Assembly: GCA_034440615.1 (NCBI GenBank)
Contig: JAOTOM010002660.1
Span: 25,001-89,000, forward strand
Reading direction: 5' to 3'
DNA: 64,000 bases
DNA from: Ashinkailepas kermadecensis
Taxonomy: Eukaryota; Arthropoda; Thecostraca; Neolepadidae
In this document: in pieces, positions 50,490 to 61,717 of the stretch
How positions within the stretch are numbered: position 1 is the stretch's first letter
How the letters are laid out: every line of letters begins with the position of its first letter
Notes under the pieces: generated by a model
Database searches by the model: none
What the model saw: the letters and a program-made list of their open reading frames with translations, nothing else
Told to the model about the DNA's origin: nothing
Program-made: the position numbers and the translations under genes

Positions 50490-52690
50490 CCCTTCCGTTC
50501 CAGTTCGGTGTCCATCGGTGTCAAGAGAGCACCCCCGCTGTCAGCTGACACGCGCCGACTACTGCAGCGCCGCGAGCGGCACTCTCCGGAAACGACCGCG
50601 CAGAGTACGGCTGGCTCAATAGGCAATGTAGTTCGGCTATCCGTAGTGATTGCGTTTCTCAATATACTGGAGAGATCAACAGGGGAGGGAGAGGCAGTTT
50701 GTGGCGTGTACTACAGCCAGTAATAGGGTCCAAAAGGGTAAGAATTTCATTCCGAACATTTCACCAGATCAACTGAACGATTACTATGCTTCGATTGGGC
50801 CTGCCACCTCCAGGAGCGTGCCGCCTTCCACGGTCAAGGTTTCAGGCTGCTGCCCGTGTGACGACGAACGCGTTTAAAGTTTATCCTATTGATTTCAACA
50901 CTTTTTGTATGACTCTAGGTACGATGAAAACTTCTAAAACTACAGGACTAGATGGTATTAGCGTTTCCATGCTTCAGACTTTCTTTTATGGCATCGGATA
51001 TCCCTTCTAGACGTGATAAACTCCAGTCTCGTCACCGGTCGCGTTCCAGCGGTGTGGAAGCGCGCCCTTGTCACGCCAATCCCCAAAACCAAGGTAGTTG
51101 CGGCGCCATCCGACACACGACCCATTTCGATACTTCCGGCCATCACAAAATCGTAGAACGTGTTGTGCAGAGACAGCTTTACCAGTACATTGAGGAAAAT
51201 TACTTGCTTTCGGACGCACAACACGGTTATCAAAAACAACATTCTACCGAATCAGCACTTCATGTAATCACCGACACAGCACTACGAGCAATGGATCGCG
51301 GTGAAATTTCTATTATGGTACTCTAGATCTCTCAAATGCTTCGATGTCGTCCCACATTCCAAATTACTCGAAAAACTGAAGCCTATGGAATACATACGGA
51401 CTGGTTCCGCAGCTACCTCGCCGGCCATACACAGCAGGTGCAGATGAGCGGACACGAGTCCGGCGCGGGCCGGTGCAGGGCCGAGCTGTGCGGGCGCAGC
51501 CGGATGCGTCTGTGGGGCTGGTGGAGGCAACCTCTCAAAACTCAGGCCATCAAAACTGGAATTTTCCAGGGGTGAGCGCTTTCTTGTATTTTGTACGCGC
51601 TGTATGCTAATGATCTGAGCATGTGCATCGGCGACGACGTGACTACTGTGACGTACGCTGATGACTCATCCCTGATCATTAGTGGCAAAAGCGGGACTTG
51701 AATTTAATCATCCAGCGCATGGAAGCCGCCCTCAGCTCTGCCTACCAATGGTTCTGCCACAATGGCATGAAGGTAAACACCGCGAAGACGCAGATGGTTG
51801 TCCTCGGCACGCAGGCCATGCTCCGTAACCTGCCACCGGTCACTCTAAATTTTTGTGGAACAACTATTTCGGACTCACGAGCTGCAAAATGTCTCGGCCT
51901 CACCATCGATCGTCACCTCACCTATCAGGCTCACATTGACGCGACTGCCAAAAAGCAACAGGTATTCTCATGGTCCTAATTCATGCGCGTCATGTCATAC
52001 CACATTCGGCTCTAAAACTCATAGTAGAATCGTTAGCAGTATCAGTTGTCCGATACTGTATCTCTGTGTATGGCTCGGCGGGCGTGACACAGATGCGACG
52101 CGTGCAGAAGATAATTAACTTCTGCGCGCGAGTAGTGACTGGGAGGCGGCGTTACTCCCATCTCTGATGCGCTGGAGCAGATGGGCTGGTTGCGCGCGTG
52201 TCAGCTGACCACCTACCATACTGTCTCTTTTCTGGAACGTGTACTAGTGTCAGGGCGCCCGCCACCCTCCGTGCGAGCATTGGTCCCCGGGGCCGAGAAT
52301 TGCACGGGCGCGAGACCCGACGCGCCGACCATCTAACCCTCTACCAAATAAGGACGGAGTCGGGTCGCCGGAGGCTGTGTTACCGGGCTGTCTGGCACTT
52401 AATGAGACGGGACTCGCTCCCGGAATTCCCCAATTCAAGGTGAAATTGAAGGCGGGGATTTTGGCAACAGGGGATGGTGTGGCGTGACGGTCAACTCTGT
52501 GGTGCGGCGAGGCTGTTGCTGTTTATGTGTGTATGTTTTTATGGTGTGTTTTATTTTTAATTGATCGTCACCACCATTGATCGTACACCACCATTTAGTA
52601 TTCGACGTGGCATTGTGAAAACCGTTTTACTAACCATGTGAATTGGACCTCTGCCGAATAAATGAGTTTGAGTTTGAGTTTGAGTTTGGG
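50490..52690 (+). mobile_element. LINE ORF2 remnant, Jockey/CR1-type reverse transcriptase
   Basis: Landmarks occur in order across several frames: LNDYYASIGPATSRS (~50775), KTTGLDGISVSML (~50935, RT start), HKIVERVVQRQLYQYIEE (~51145), AQHGYQKQHSTESAL (~51220), the catalytic YADD box at 51654-51665 and WFCHNGMKVNTAKTQM (~51750). These are followed by CLGLTIDRHLTYQAHI and a C-terminal region. The end carries AATAAA and a short (TTTGAG)n tail at 52663-52688. There is no RNase H domain, unlike the LINE at 43880-46312. Frameshifts and stops (e.g. near 51000, 51325, 51700) inactivate it. The endonuclease half is missing, so it is 5'-truncated. Confidence 0.85.
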
Positions 52691-53616
52691 GTCGCTCACA
52701 TCACCGCCTCCCTATGTTCAGGCATAGTCGAAGCCGGCGCCTCTCTGAACTAGAAAGGCGTCTCTCTTGAGTGGGAAGGTGTTCGTTGGGGCATTGTAAG
52801 CGCCCCTGTGCTTATTGACGGTGCCACTCTGGTAACGCCTATGTGACGCCAAAAATGATGTGGGATTTGACGACCACCGAGTGTACGTCATACCGATCGA
52901 CATGGTGCCCATCATAAAACTGGCACATATCCCGTACGGCGCAGACATCCTGCGATATTTGATGCTCCCCTGGTAAATACCTACATGAAGTTCCAAATAA
53001 GTCACTGGACAGCTTCCCTACGAAGATACAAAAATGCAGTCACACATAAATTTGTGCGTCCGAAAATTTGCGTACCAGAAGGTATGCGAAGCGACGTTTT
53101 GCACGCGAACATTTGCCGTGCAAATTTGTATTTGCGAAAATATCCGTCGCCGAGTGTCGAGCATTCCATGAGAGAGATACCGAGATACCGAGAACTAAGG
53201 TTTACTTGTGCGAAGTTTCGCGCCTAAGAAGTTTTGTGAGTAGAAAGATTCGGGCACGAAGCTTTGCTGCGGAATTTTGCAAGTACGAATAGTTGCCCTG
53301 ACATCTTTAAAACCTTGATAACTGCATTGTTGCAGTTTTTAAAATTTTGCCTCTTTTCATCATTTGACCTACGTCATACAAGTTTAGCAGCTTTCAGGAT
53401 ATTTCTTGCGAAGTACCCGAAATCTTTATTCAAAGACAAATATGTCATGGTGTTTCTCCAATCCGTGCGACACACCTTGTCGACCCATTCAGTGACCCAA
53501 AATTTAAGTTTCAACATGCTATCAAGCTACGGCAGTTGCGATTAGCCCCCCAAGGTTCTCTTATGACAATGCTATACTGCCCGATCGTGTACCTGCAACA
53601 CGGGAGCCCAATAGTT
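52691..53616. other. No recognisable gene
   Basis: 53040-53280 repeats TTTGCG and CGAAAATTTGCG-type phrases loosely, perhaps an old repeat. No exon is supported. Confidence 0.35.
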
Positions 53617-53632
53617 CTGTCCTAGTTTGCTT

Positions 53633-54410
53633 ATTCACAGACTCTTAGCAGTCTCTCAGCATTGAGCAAGTGTTATACATGCCACCCGCTATTGCAGAAT
53701 ATTCTTGTTCGTCTGACCGCACTCAGAGAAACTGGCAAAACTGTAGTACTGTGCTGGATACCTAGCCATATGGGGATTGGGGGAAATGAGCTGGGGGATG
53801 CCGCAGCTAAGCGAGGATCTCACAAAGCACACATACCTGCTGTACCCCTTCCGGCCACCGATTACTATGCATTTCTTCATCGTTTACTCATTCCAAATGG
53901 CAAAACACGTGGAACATGGAACTCGGGAATAAGCTAAAGGCGATTAAGCCAAAACTGAGAGAATGGCCACCGTCCCGGCGTAAATCCAGAAGAGAAGGGG
54001 TGACACTCTGTCGACTGAGAATTGGTCACTGTTATGCCACCCACTGCTACCTTTTATGCGGAAACGAGCCACCGCTGTGCCCTCGATGTCGTGCACGTTT
54101 GACGGCACGTCATGTTTTGTACTCGTGTGGGGGCTATGGTGGGAAGCGCATGCGACACTCTGGGACTGCAGCCAGGTCGCTGACATATCCAGACATGCTG
54201 GATGATGACTCCCCAGTCGTACGCAATGGTAATCGCTTTCATTTTATCTCAGACATAGGATTCGAGTCTATTTACACACCAAGATGAAATTGTTACTTAC
54301 TACTGACTTCTGAGGATGAATTGATAACATAGCAGGATTTAAATACACATGGGCGCAATATGATCAACGAAATGGTCGACGCGCCCTTAAACCACAATAA
54401 CTAACTAACT
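53633..54410 (+). mobile_element. 5'-truncated I-like LINE, 778 bp, with 16-bp target duplication
   Basis: CTGTCCTAGTTTGCTT (53617-53632) and CTGTCCTAGTGTGCTT (from 54409) flank the segment. It begins inside RNase H (ACAGACTC, then LCWIPSHMGIGGNELGDAAA at ~53750). It continues with TLCRLRIGHCYATHCYLLCG and the finger CPRCRARLTARHVLYSC (~54085), and ends in a 3' UTR with GGGCGCAATATGATC and an (AACT)n tail at 54399-54410. Same family as 43880-46312, with far fewer breaks, hence a younger insertion. Confidence 0.88.
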
Positions 54411-54424
54411 GTCCTAGTGTGCTT

Positions 54425-55130
54425 GGCGGCCGGGATGGCGGCTTGTGCTGGTGTTCACGAGACTGCAGTCACATGGATATACAGCCAGGGACACTGGGCG
54501 TCGACACATTACATTTAACCTTAATGTTCATACCCTGCGACTAACTCCAAGGAAGCAGTCTATACGCATCTAGAATAGGTTGCTTCTTCTCCTATCGTGT
54601 TTTGAAAGCATGTCCGTGCACTTTGAATGGGAAGTTCAGTTTGCCTTTCCTCGCCGCAAGTTAGCAAGTGCTGAGATCATTTGGAAGACACTAGTCATGT
54701 ATTGCTGGTGAAACACGCTTCGCCATAAAAAGACACAGGAAGGTCATACACTAAGCAATGATAAATTATTCACGATGGGATAAATGATAAAGCACGTACG
54801 ATGTACAATATGTGCAACAATCATAACGGGGACTGGGAACCAAGTCATACACTGACAGTTCAGACGCGGGAGACAATAAAATATCAATTGCAGAACAAAT
54901 AACATGCAATTACATCATGTAGGCGGAGACGCAGCGAAGCGGCGGCCATATTTGCACTGTGTAAATACTTCCCATTCGATTACTGAAGAGGTAGTTGAGG
55001 GATCTGCGATGCGCGCAACAAAACAAGACGCGGGGCGTTCGATTAAGACCCAACCAGCTGCAGCGTGTATCAACACGTGCAATGCACCACGCACGTGTGA
55101 ACACGAAGCATGGCGCGTCCATCTCCGAAC
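54425..55130. other. No recognisable feature
   Basis: AT-rich unique-looking DNA, becoming GC-richer after 54920. No supported exon. Confidence 0.35.
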
Positions 55131-55285
55131 GACTGCGCCCTCCATTCCCACCGACGGCCCCTCGCCATGACATCAGTGAAATCTTCGGTTAAGGTTGAAA
55201 GGTTAAGGTTGAACGACTGTGCCCTCCATTCCCACCGACGGCCCCTCGCCATGACATCAGTGAAATCTTCGGTTAAGGTTGCCAA
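55131..55285. repeat. 84-bp tandem duplication, ~1.8 copies
   Basis: GACTGYGCCCTCCATTCCCA starts copies at 55131 and 55215. Each continues through CGGCCCCTCGCCATGACATC to CTTCGGTTAAGGTTG, with one base difference seen. Confidence 0.95.
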
Positions 55286-56461
55286 TAAATTATTGTGGCT
55301 AGCATCGGCAAAATACCACGATTCAGAACACTGGCTCGCTAACTAGTCCACCGTTGATCTGGGCGGCAGATAAAGCACTGTCCGGGAAGCAAATGTCATG
55401 CATGACCGCTCCGCCGAATGTTCCCTGTAGTAAGATACGGACTAGCAGTAGCTGAGCAGGCAGGGATAAGTTCTCTTAACCGATGGGCAATTTCCGTTGC
55501 ATTTCGGTGCAGGAAGCACAAGATATATCAAGTGCACGTACCCGAACGAATGGCATACTTGAACTGAAGCAGCATCACTGCTCTGGGAGGAAGATCGGCG
55601 AGACTTTTAGCTAGCAGCATCGAGGGCTGCGAGATATACTGGAGCTTCACTTGAACATCTTGCAGCAGTCAGGGGTAGAGTCTAGAGGTTGGTAGCACCG
55701 CCATCTGTCAGCACGACAGTAGCGGCAGGGGTGCTGTCGCCCGGTTCAGTGGTGTCACCTATGCACTGATGACGTCACGTATGCCGACCTGGCACATCAC
55801 TGACCTATACACCATCTGTTCATTTTGCAGATGAAACGAGACAAGCGTTCAAAGGCGTTCAAAGGTTCAAATGCGCCACTTACGCTGGCGCCCACCGCCT
55901 AGCGAAATAAGCGCCCAGAATCCCTGCGACACTCGCGGCTAATGAACCCTGCTTCACCCCGAAATCACCGCAGGGGATCTGTCCAAAAACTGCCACGACT
56001 CTGACCCCAGGTGACATTCCCACCTGCAGATTCTGCTCTACCAGTTTCATCAAACTACTTCCGTTACGTCAACACCAACCAATCATGCCATCTCACCAAT
56101 GCATGACAACACGTGGCGCGGGCCCATGCCCAGTCCACCGAGGACACTGGTTCGGGGCGGCATTCGTACAGACTGCCGCGCAACACCACCAGACAGCGCA
56201 TGAGTTACCTCAGCGCCGCTACAAGCGCCGTTAGTAGCGTCATCAGTCAATAGATGGCGCCGCGCACAGCTTCAACGCCCGCTGTCGACGAGCGTGTCGG
56301 GCGAGCCGGCTCCGAGCACAACTCGAATCCAGCGACGACGCCCGCCAGGTGGCGATATCGGCTGAAGACGATGGCGTCGTACTCGGACGATGACATCGTG
56401 TTCGGACGACGGAATCGTGTTAGGACGATGCTATTGTGATGCGCAGGAGCAGGCACAGCGA
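55286..56461. other. No recognisable gene; probable 3' flank of the minus-strand gene
   Basis: Unique-looking DNA. The right part (56250-56460) would be 3' UTR or downstream flank of the gene ending at 56846. No clear polyadenylation signal could be tied to it. Confidence 0.35.
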
Positions 56462-56845
56462 TGGGCGCCGCGGGGTCAGACGCCACGGGGTCAGACGCCG
56501 CGGGGTCGGACGCCGCGGGGTCGGACGCCGCGGGGTCGGACGCCGCGAGGTCGGACGCCGCGAGGTCGGACCACGCGGGGTCGGACGCCACGGGGTCAGA
56601 CGCCGTGGGGTCGGACGCCGCGGAGTCAGACGCCGCGGGGTCGGACGCCGCGAGGTCGGACGCCGCGAGGTCGGACCACGCGGGGTCGGACGCCACGGGG
56701 TCAGACGCCGCGGGGTCGGACGCCGCGGAGTCAGACGCCGCGGGGTCGGACGCCGCGAGGTCGGACGCCGCGAGGTCGGACGCCGCGAGGTCGGACCCCG
56801 CGGGGTAGGACGCCGCGAGGTCGGACGCCGCGAGGTCGGACGCCG
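56462..56845. repeat. 15-bp minisatellite directly after a stop codon, ~25 copies
   Basis: The unit is CGCCGCGGGGTCGGA, with CGAGG, CACGG and GGAGT variants. The 5-codon period keeps frames open on both strands, giving Ala/Ser/Asp or Arg/Thr/Pro repeats. The array begins immediately beyond the stop (56846-56848) of the minus-strand gene, so it would occupy the start of its 3' UTR. Confidence 0.95.
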
Positions 56846-57085
56846 TCACAGCGCCACGTCCCGGTACCGGTACGAGTCGGACTCGGCTCCCAGCGAGCTG
56901 CGACTGTCGTGAGCCGGCCGGCGGCTCGGCGCCAGCCAGCAGTGGCAGCGCGCGCCGGCCGGCGACAGCGCGCCGCCCACGTTCAGCCCGTCCATGGACG
57001 AGCAGCGGCGCGGCCCGCGCGCCACCTTCCGCCGGTCCAGCGACTGGGTGCCGCTGTAGCGCGGCATGTACACCAGCTGAGGCAC
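56846..57085 (-). CDS. Unidentified gene, last coding exon (E)
   Basis: Acceptor GTGCCACACAG lies on the minus strand (exon starts 57085), entered in phase 0. It gives 79 codons and TGA at 56848-56846. The coding strand has very strong C/G bias at third positions. The product is basic, with PQLVYMPRYSGTQSLDRRK near the start, a Cys pair in the middle, a Ser-rich region and the ending SDSYRYRDVAL. The terminal V-A-L pattern would suit a class II PDZ ligand (inference only). The join to the previous exon (GYK|VPQLV) keeps the frame. I do not recognise the family. Confidence 0.75.
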   Translation of the reverse strand: MPQLVYMPRYSGTQSLDRRKVARGPRRCSSMDGLNVGGALSPAGARCHCWLAPSRRPAHDSRSSLGAESDSYRYRDVAL

Positions 57086-57860
57086 CTGTGTGGCACGGGC
57101 GGCGTCAGAACGGCGTGCTACCTGATGTGCTTAGCTTCTGTTAATCAAGGACTTTCCAGAGCAGGTCAAAGGTTAACATTCCCCAAAATTGATGAGCCAA
57201 TTGCGTTCAGCAGTGAACCGAATCAGGGACGGATCCAGAAACTGTCATGAGTGCACATGGCTCCAGCGCCTCTCCAGTCCCCTTGTCCAGCACCTGCACT
57301 GAATCTCTCTGGGATGGAGCCGCCAACGGGTCACCAGAGCTCTGATTGGCTGCTATCAACAAGCACCAATGCCACATGTTATAGCCTATGCAACTGGTAC
57401 CATAACTGATAACATAAATGAGCAGTAGGCTCAGACTCGCACGTATCTGTGGACACGTGCTGCCACCTGGTGGTGTGTACCGTCAAATGGCTCGATCAGG
57501 TTGAACCTATCGGTGCACACCAGCATAAATATGCAAGGACTAGTGATAGGTGGCGAACAACGTTCCAAAAAAATGAAAATGGCGACTGAATTCGAACACA
57601 GGGCCTACAAATGTGCAATATGCAGTTCTGTGCTCAGAGGTTAGCCGTGGTTCATTGACGGTGACCTTGTAAAGGGTACTGATAATGCAGCGTGGCCCGA
57701 CAGTACACAATATAAGATATCGATATCTAAGTACATTAATCCCAAGGAAGCAGACAAGCTACGATTTCTGAAAACATGTATCGAACAACGCATCACAATT
57801 TCACACAAACAACATGTAAATGTTTACCTACACATTACAAACAATGAAATATCTCCCCAC
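57086..57860 (-). other. Intron D-E, distal part
   Basis: Lies between exons D and E of the minus-strand gene. CAGGGACGGATCCAG at ~57225 is a single hAT-type end. The rest is unique-looking. Confidence 0.5.
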
Positions 57861-58325
57861 TTAACACGCGCACTGGAGGAGGGCGGAATAGGCCCTCCCC
57901 ATCCGGTTTTTCGACGAAATCTCATAAACGGGCCGGGATATTGTAATTAAACCTCGTGAATATGTTACAAATTTGATCAGCGCATTATTCGCCAAAATCG
58001 AAATCGAAATCCATTGGTAAATATAAGAACTGCGGTGATGCAAAGTTGACCGACCGGCCAGCGACCACCCGCCGAGTGTTCAAGGTCACACAGGTTCGGT
58101 CCGTGCAGTGGAGCGGCAGTGTGGTACGGCGGCTGATCTCGACTCCATTTGGCCTTGAAGGCATGGGCCTAGGATCACGGAATACACACGGAAGCAAAGT
58201 CACTACAACCGTAAGCCACCCTCCAAATATTGTACTTCCAGCTTGGTTAGTTTCCGAGATCATAGGGGGCCGAATCCCCCCCTCCGGTGCGGATTATGTG
58301 AGAAGCTCTCCGTTGCGTGTGTTAA
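57861..58325. mobile_element. TTAA-bounded MITE within intron D-E (465 bp)
   Basis: The ends are TTAACACGCGCACTGGAGG and GTTGCGTGTGTTAA, with TTAA on each side. The subterminal blocks are GGAGGGCGGAATAGGCCCTCC and GGGGGCCGAATCCCCCCC. The interior is homologous to 6856-7297. Confidence 0.75.
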
Positions 58326-58934
58326 TGTAGCCGTTTGCGTGCGTTGCCATTCCGAGCTCACGTCAGCTTCACCACGAGCACACGAGCACAATAGGCCGGT
58401 TGCAGAGAGGCCGACCCAAGCGAAGAAGATGCCACAACTGTATATACAACAACAATATATACACATATTTAACGCTTCCTAAAAGATCACTTAGTTATCT
58501 AGCCAAGGGGTCGTCATATGTGTCAGTTGTCGCTTGGACCTCGTTCTGGAAATGAAGATGCGAGATTTTTCCACATCAGGTCTCGAGCTCTTAAATAGAA
58601 CAGGATCAATATGTAGTAAATCGTGCCTCTTAACCCGTACTCACGAAAACACAGGCTACTGTACTGAACGATTGTACGCAACTTCTACGTCGTGTTAGAG
58701 CATGATTTGGTACTATGTCCATACAACTTATGGATATAATTTTGTTGCAACTTCGTGTGAATTTGCGCATCGTTGTTTGACTGAAATAAACATCATCTGA
58801 CCACTTAGTGACAATGGAATAATGTTATCAAAATTCACATTCGGCATCATCGGGTAACGGTTGACTGTGTACCACTTTGTTTCGACTGTGACTAGCAGTG
58901 CAGCGCGACATAGCGTGGCGCCATATTTATATAC
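58326..58934 (-). other. Intron D-E, middle part
   Basis: AT-rich intronic DNA. Nothing else seen. Confidence 0.45.
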
Positions 58935-59235
58935 CTTGTATCCAAAGGCGGGGTAGTCGTTGACACTACGTACCTTGTATCCAAAGGCGGGGTAGTCATT
59001 GACTCTGCATACCTTGTATCCAAAGGCGAAGTAGTCTTTGACACTACCTACCTTGAATCCTAAGGTGGGGTAGTCGTTGACATTACGTACCTTGTATCCA
59101 AAGGCGGGGCAGTCATTGCCACTACATACCTTGTAGGACGCTACATGACCACTGCAGTCAATGCGCCCCTAAACCCCAATAAACAAACAAACATACCTTG
59201 TATCCAAAGGCGGAGAAGTTATTGACACTACGTAC
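58935..59235 (-). repeat. 39-bp array of exon-D donor junctions (7 extra copies)
   Basis: Copies of the last 13 codons of exon D plus its donor recur with GT at minus-strand positions just left of 58935, 58974, 59013, 59052, 59091, 59130 and 59197, in addition to the exon's own at 59236. Each unit reads GTACGTAGTGTCAACGACTA then CCCCGCCTTTGGATACAAG. Consequently, each array copy ends in AAG (or its variants) followed by GTA. The unit is 13 codons and, apart from the LINE insertion, contains no stop in the exon's frame, so each copy encodes a VRSVNDYPAFGYK-like block. Confidence 0.93.
59136..59190 (+). mobile_element. 55-bp LINE 3'-end insertion with 12-bp target duplication
   Basis: ACATACCTTGTA is duplicated at 59124-59135 and 59191-59202. 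Between them lies the tail of the I-like LINE family (CATGACCACTGCAGTC, then GCGCCCCTAAACCCCAATAA and an AAAC-repeat end). It is inserted into the sixth unit of the splice-donor array and introduces the only in-frame stop there. Confidence 0.9.
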
Positions 59236-59386
59236 CTTGTATCCGAAGGCTGGGTAGTCGTTGACGCCGAGCGCGCTCTGTGTGCGCACCACGGCACCGC
59301 CGGTCACGCCGTAGAAGGCGGCGTTGAACTCGCTGCGGCCGCCGTGGCGTCTGGCGACGGCGTACTGCGACGCTGACGACGCCGAC
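59236..59386 (-). CDS. Unidentified gene, exon D
   Basis: Acceptor GGTCTGCAG (exon starts 59386) and donor TACAAG|GTACGT (exon ends 59236). Entered in phase 2 and left in phase 0; length is 1 + 150 nt. It encodes 50 codons after the shared Arg codon: a Ser/Ala start, RRHGGRSEFNAAFYGVTGG and ALGVNDYPAFGYK at the end. Third positions are nearly all C or G. The exon is hemmed in on both sides by minisatellites: the 39-bp donor array starts at its last base, and the 28-30-bp array begins about 14 bp before its acceptor. Confidence 0.8.
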
Positions 59387-59399
59387 CTGCAGACCGCTC

Positions 59400-60370
59400 A
59401 GCTCCACCACTCATGTACACTCACAGTTCAGCTCCGCCACGGACACACTCACAATTCAGCTCCGCCACTGGCACACTCACAGTTCAGCTCCGCCATTCAC
59501 ACACACTCACAGTTCAGCTCCGCCACGGACACACTCACAATTCAGCTCCGCCACTGACACACTCACAGTTCAGCACCGCCATTCACACACACTCACAGTT
59601 CAGCTCCGCCACTGACACACTCACAGTTCAGCTCCGCCATTGACACACACAGTCACGGTTCAGCTCCGCCACTGACACACACTCCCAGTTCAGCTCCGCC
59701 ACTGACACACACTCCCAGTTCAGCTCCGCCACTGACACACTCACAGTTCAGCTCCGCCACTGACACACACTCCCAGTTCAGCTCCGCCACTGACACACTC
59801 ACAGTTCAGCTCCGCCACTGACACACAGTCACAGTTCAGCTCCGCCGTTCAGTTCAACACACACTCACAGTTCAGCTCCGCCACTGACACACTCGCAGTT
59901 CAGCTCCGCCACTGACACACTCCCAGTTCAGCTCCGCCATTCACACACACTCACAGTTCAGCTCCGCCACTGACACACACTCACAGTTCAGCTCCGCCAC
60001 TGACACACACTCACAGTTCAGCTCCGCTACTGACACCCACTCACAGTTCAGCTCCGCCACTGACACACTCACAGTTCAGCTCGGCCACTGACACACAGTC
60101 ACAGTTCAGCTCCGCCGTTCAGTTCAACACACACTCACAGTTCAGCTCCGCCACTGACACACTCGCAGTTCAGCTCCGTCACTGACACACTCCCAGTTCA
60201 GCTCCGCCATTCACACACTCCCAGTTCAGCTCCGCCATTCACACACACTCACAGTTCAGCTCCGCCACTGACACACACTCACAGCTCAGCTCCGCCACTG
60301 ACACACACTCACAGTTCAGCTCCGCCACTGACACACGCTCACAGTTCAGCTCCGCCGTTCAGTTCAACAC
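59400..60370. repeat. 28-30-bp minisatellite in intron C-D, ~34 copies
   Basis: The unit is TTCAGCTCCGCCACTGACAC plus ACTCACAG or ACACTCACAG. On the gene's strand each unit holds CTGTGAGTGT, a donor-like GTGAGT, and GGCGGAGCTGAAC. The first diverged copies (CTCAGCTCCACCACTCATGT) merge with the acceptor region of exon D. Confidence 0.95.
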
Positions 60371-60439
60371 ACACTCATAATTCAGTTCCTCCCTGCCACA
60401 CAGTGATGAGCGACTGTCGTGCTGGCAGCCTGTAGAACA

Positions 60440-60537
60440 GAGCTTCCACTGCTCCGAGACTCCCGCGGAGAATCGAACCCCGTACCTCTGGCATGCCAGA
60501 CGCCAGCCTAACCGCTGAGCCACCGACACGCCGAATG
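60440..60537 (-). mobile_element. tRNA-derived SINE head in intron C-D
   Basis: On the minus strand it reads TCGGTGGCTCAGCGGTTAGG (A box) and later GGGGTTCGATTCTCC (B box), at tRNA-like spacing. It continues toward 60380 with non-tRNA sequence. It lacks the CGGCGTG tail motif after the B box seen in the two other SINEs, so it may be a different family. Confidence 0.65.
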
Positions 60538-60541
60538 GAGG

Positions 60542-60588
<47 letters not shown>
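60542..60588. repeat. (ATC)n microsatellite
   Basis: About 15 ATC triplets, adjacent to the 5' side of the SINE head. Confidence 0.97.
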
Positions 60589-60898
60589 AACGTTTGTTGC
60601 AATTATCTTTCAATTATGTTGGGCATTCTCTCAGAGTGGTGCAGAAGCACCAGGTGCTTAAATCATGGCACCTATCTGAAGTTGTGGATTGACACTGTAG
60701 CAAAATTTAAACAGTAGCACACTCTTCACAATCTGATATTTTCTAATATATCCCTAACCGCCGACGCCACAGATCACTCGTGAAGCCACCGCCCAATCCA
60801 GCATGGGTCGCGACCCCAATTTAGTGCAACTTTAGGCCATTATTAGCTGGCTTGGGACTCCCATCCTTCCGCCATGCGAAGGATGGCGGAAATCTCAC

Positions 60899-61002
60899 CT
60901 CATCAGTCGCGGCGCGGCTAGTTGGACGCCGTTCGAGTATGCGATGGTGCCATTCCGGTACTCGGCGTCCACCATGCCGCTTCGGAACAGACTATGACCC
61001 AT
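60899..61002 (-). CDS. Unidentified gene, exon C
   Basis: Acceptor TTGTGCGTACAG (exon starts 61002) and donor CTGATGAG|GTGAGA (exon ends 60899). Entered in phase 0, 34 codons plus AG, left in phase 2 so that AG joins the G of exon D to make Arg. Residues include MGHSLFRSGMVDAEYRNGT and SNGVQLAAPRLM. No stop in frame. Unlike exons B, D and E it has no minisatellite at its borders. Confidence 0.78.
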
Positions 61003-61627
61003 CTGTACGCACAACACCTCAATTGAAGGCGAAATAACACATGACTCTGTTTATTCCCGCCATGCATTACCGCCTTTCCAGAAATTTGAATCGTGTAGAA
61101 AATTGGGCAAATAATCCAATTACTACCCCCAAGCGATGCCTGATCCATGAAAATGCGACTTGACTTGGGGGGTCGCGGCCATAAATGGTGGTTGGGGATG
61201 GGGAGCATGGCCCCTGCAGCTAATGCGATTTGACTGGGGGCCATGACCATGAGCGGGGAGGGGCACGGCCCCTGCAGCTAATGAACGAATGGGGATGCAT
61301 AATGACAGCCTTACTTAAATTATATAATGCTGGAAACATAATACCGCGGAATTTGGGTAGTTGTATGGGCGGAGACAAAACAGGGGATGGGGGGGGGGGC
61401 GTGTTCCCATGGGTGGCGCCAAAGCGGGGGATGGGGGACGTGTCCCCATGGGCGCGCCAAAGCGGGGGACGGGATGTGTATTCCTCAGAAGTCGTACGGC
61501 TTAGCATCACGCATATAGGCGTTGCATGGAGGGAATGTACCCAAAAATGATCACGCAGCCCCCCTCCACACACACCACCCCATTGCACACTTAAGTCGGT
61601 GGCGCCGCTGATGGTGGTTGGACTCAC
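61003..61627 (-). other. Intron B-C
   Basis: Contains two related segments (61160-61220 and 61225-61285) sharing CCCCTGCAGCTAATG and GGGG...CATGRCC phrases, plus a GGGGGATGGGG duplication at 61382-61470. Both look like short local duplications. Confidence 0.55.
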
Positions 61628-61717
61628 CTTTAAGTTGAAAGACTCCAGCCTGTGCAGTGTGAACTTCTCCTCTCGCCATGTGGCGTGGAGAGACTGGACA
61701 CAGATCACCGACACCAG
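61628..61717 (-). CDS. Unidentified gene, exon B
   Basis: Acceptor GCTGTATCCTTCAG (exon starts 61717) and donor AACTTAAAG|GTGAGTC (exon ends 61628). It is exactly 30 codons, phase 0 to 0. It starts LVSVICVQSLHATW, which continues the hydrophobic run of exon A, then turns polar (REEKFTLHRLESFNLK). The combined A-B stretch could be one membrane segment followed by a cytoplasmic tail (inference). Confidence 0.78.

Noticed and set aside
56247..57250. 200-286-codon Arg/Thr/Pro or Ala/Ser/Asp frames
   Set aside because: Frames of the 15-bp repeat. On the minus strand the array lies after the stop of exon E, in a different frame.
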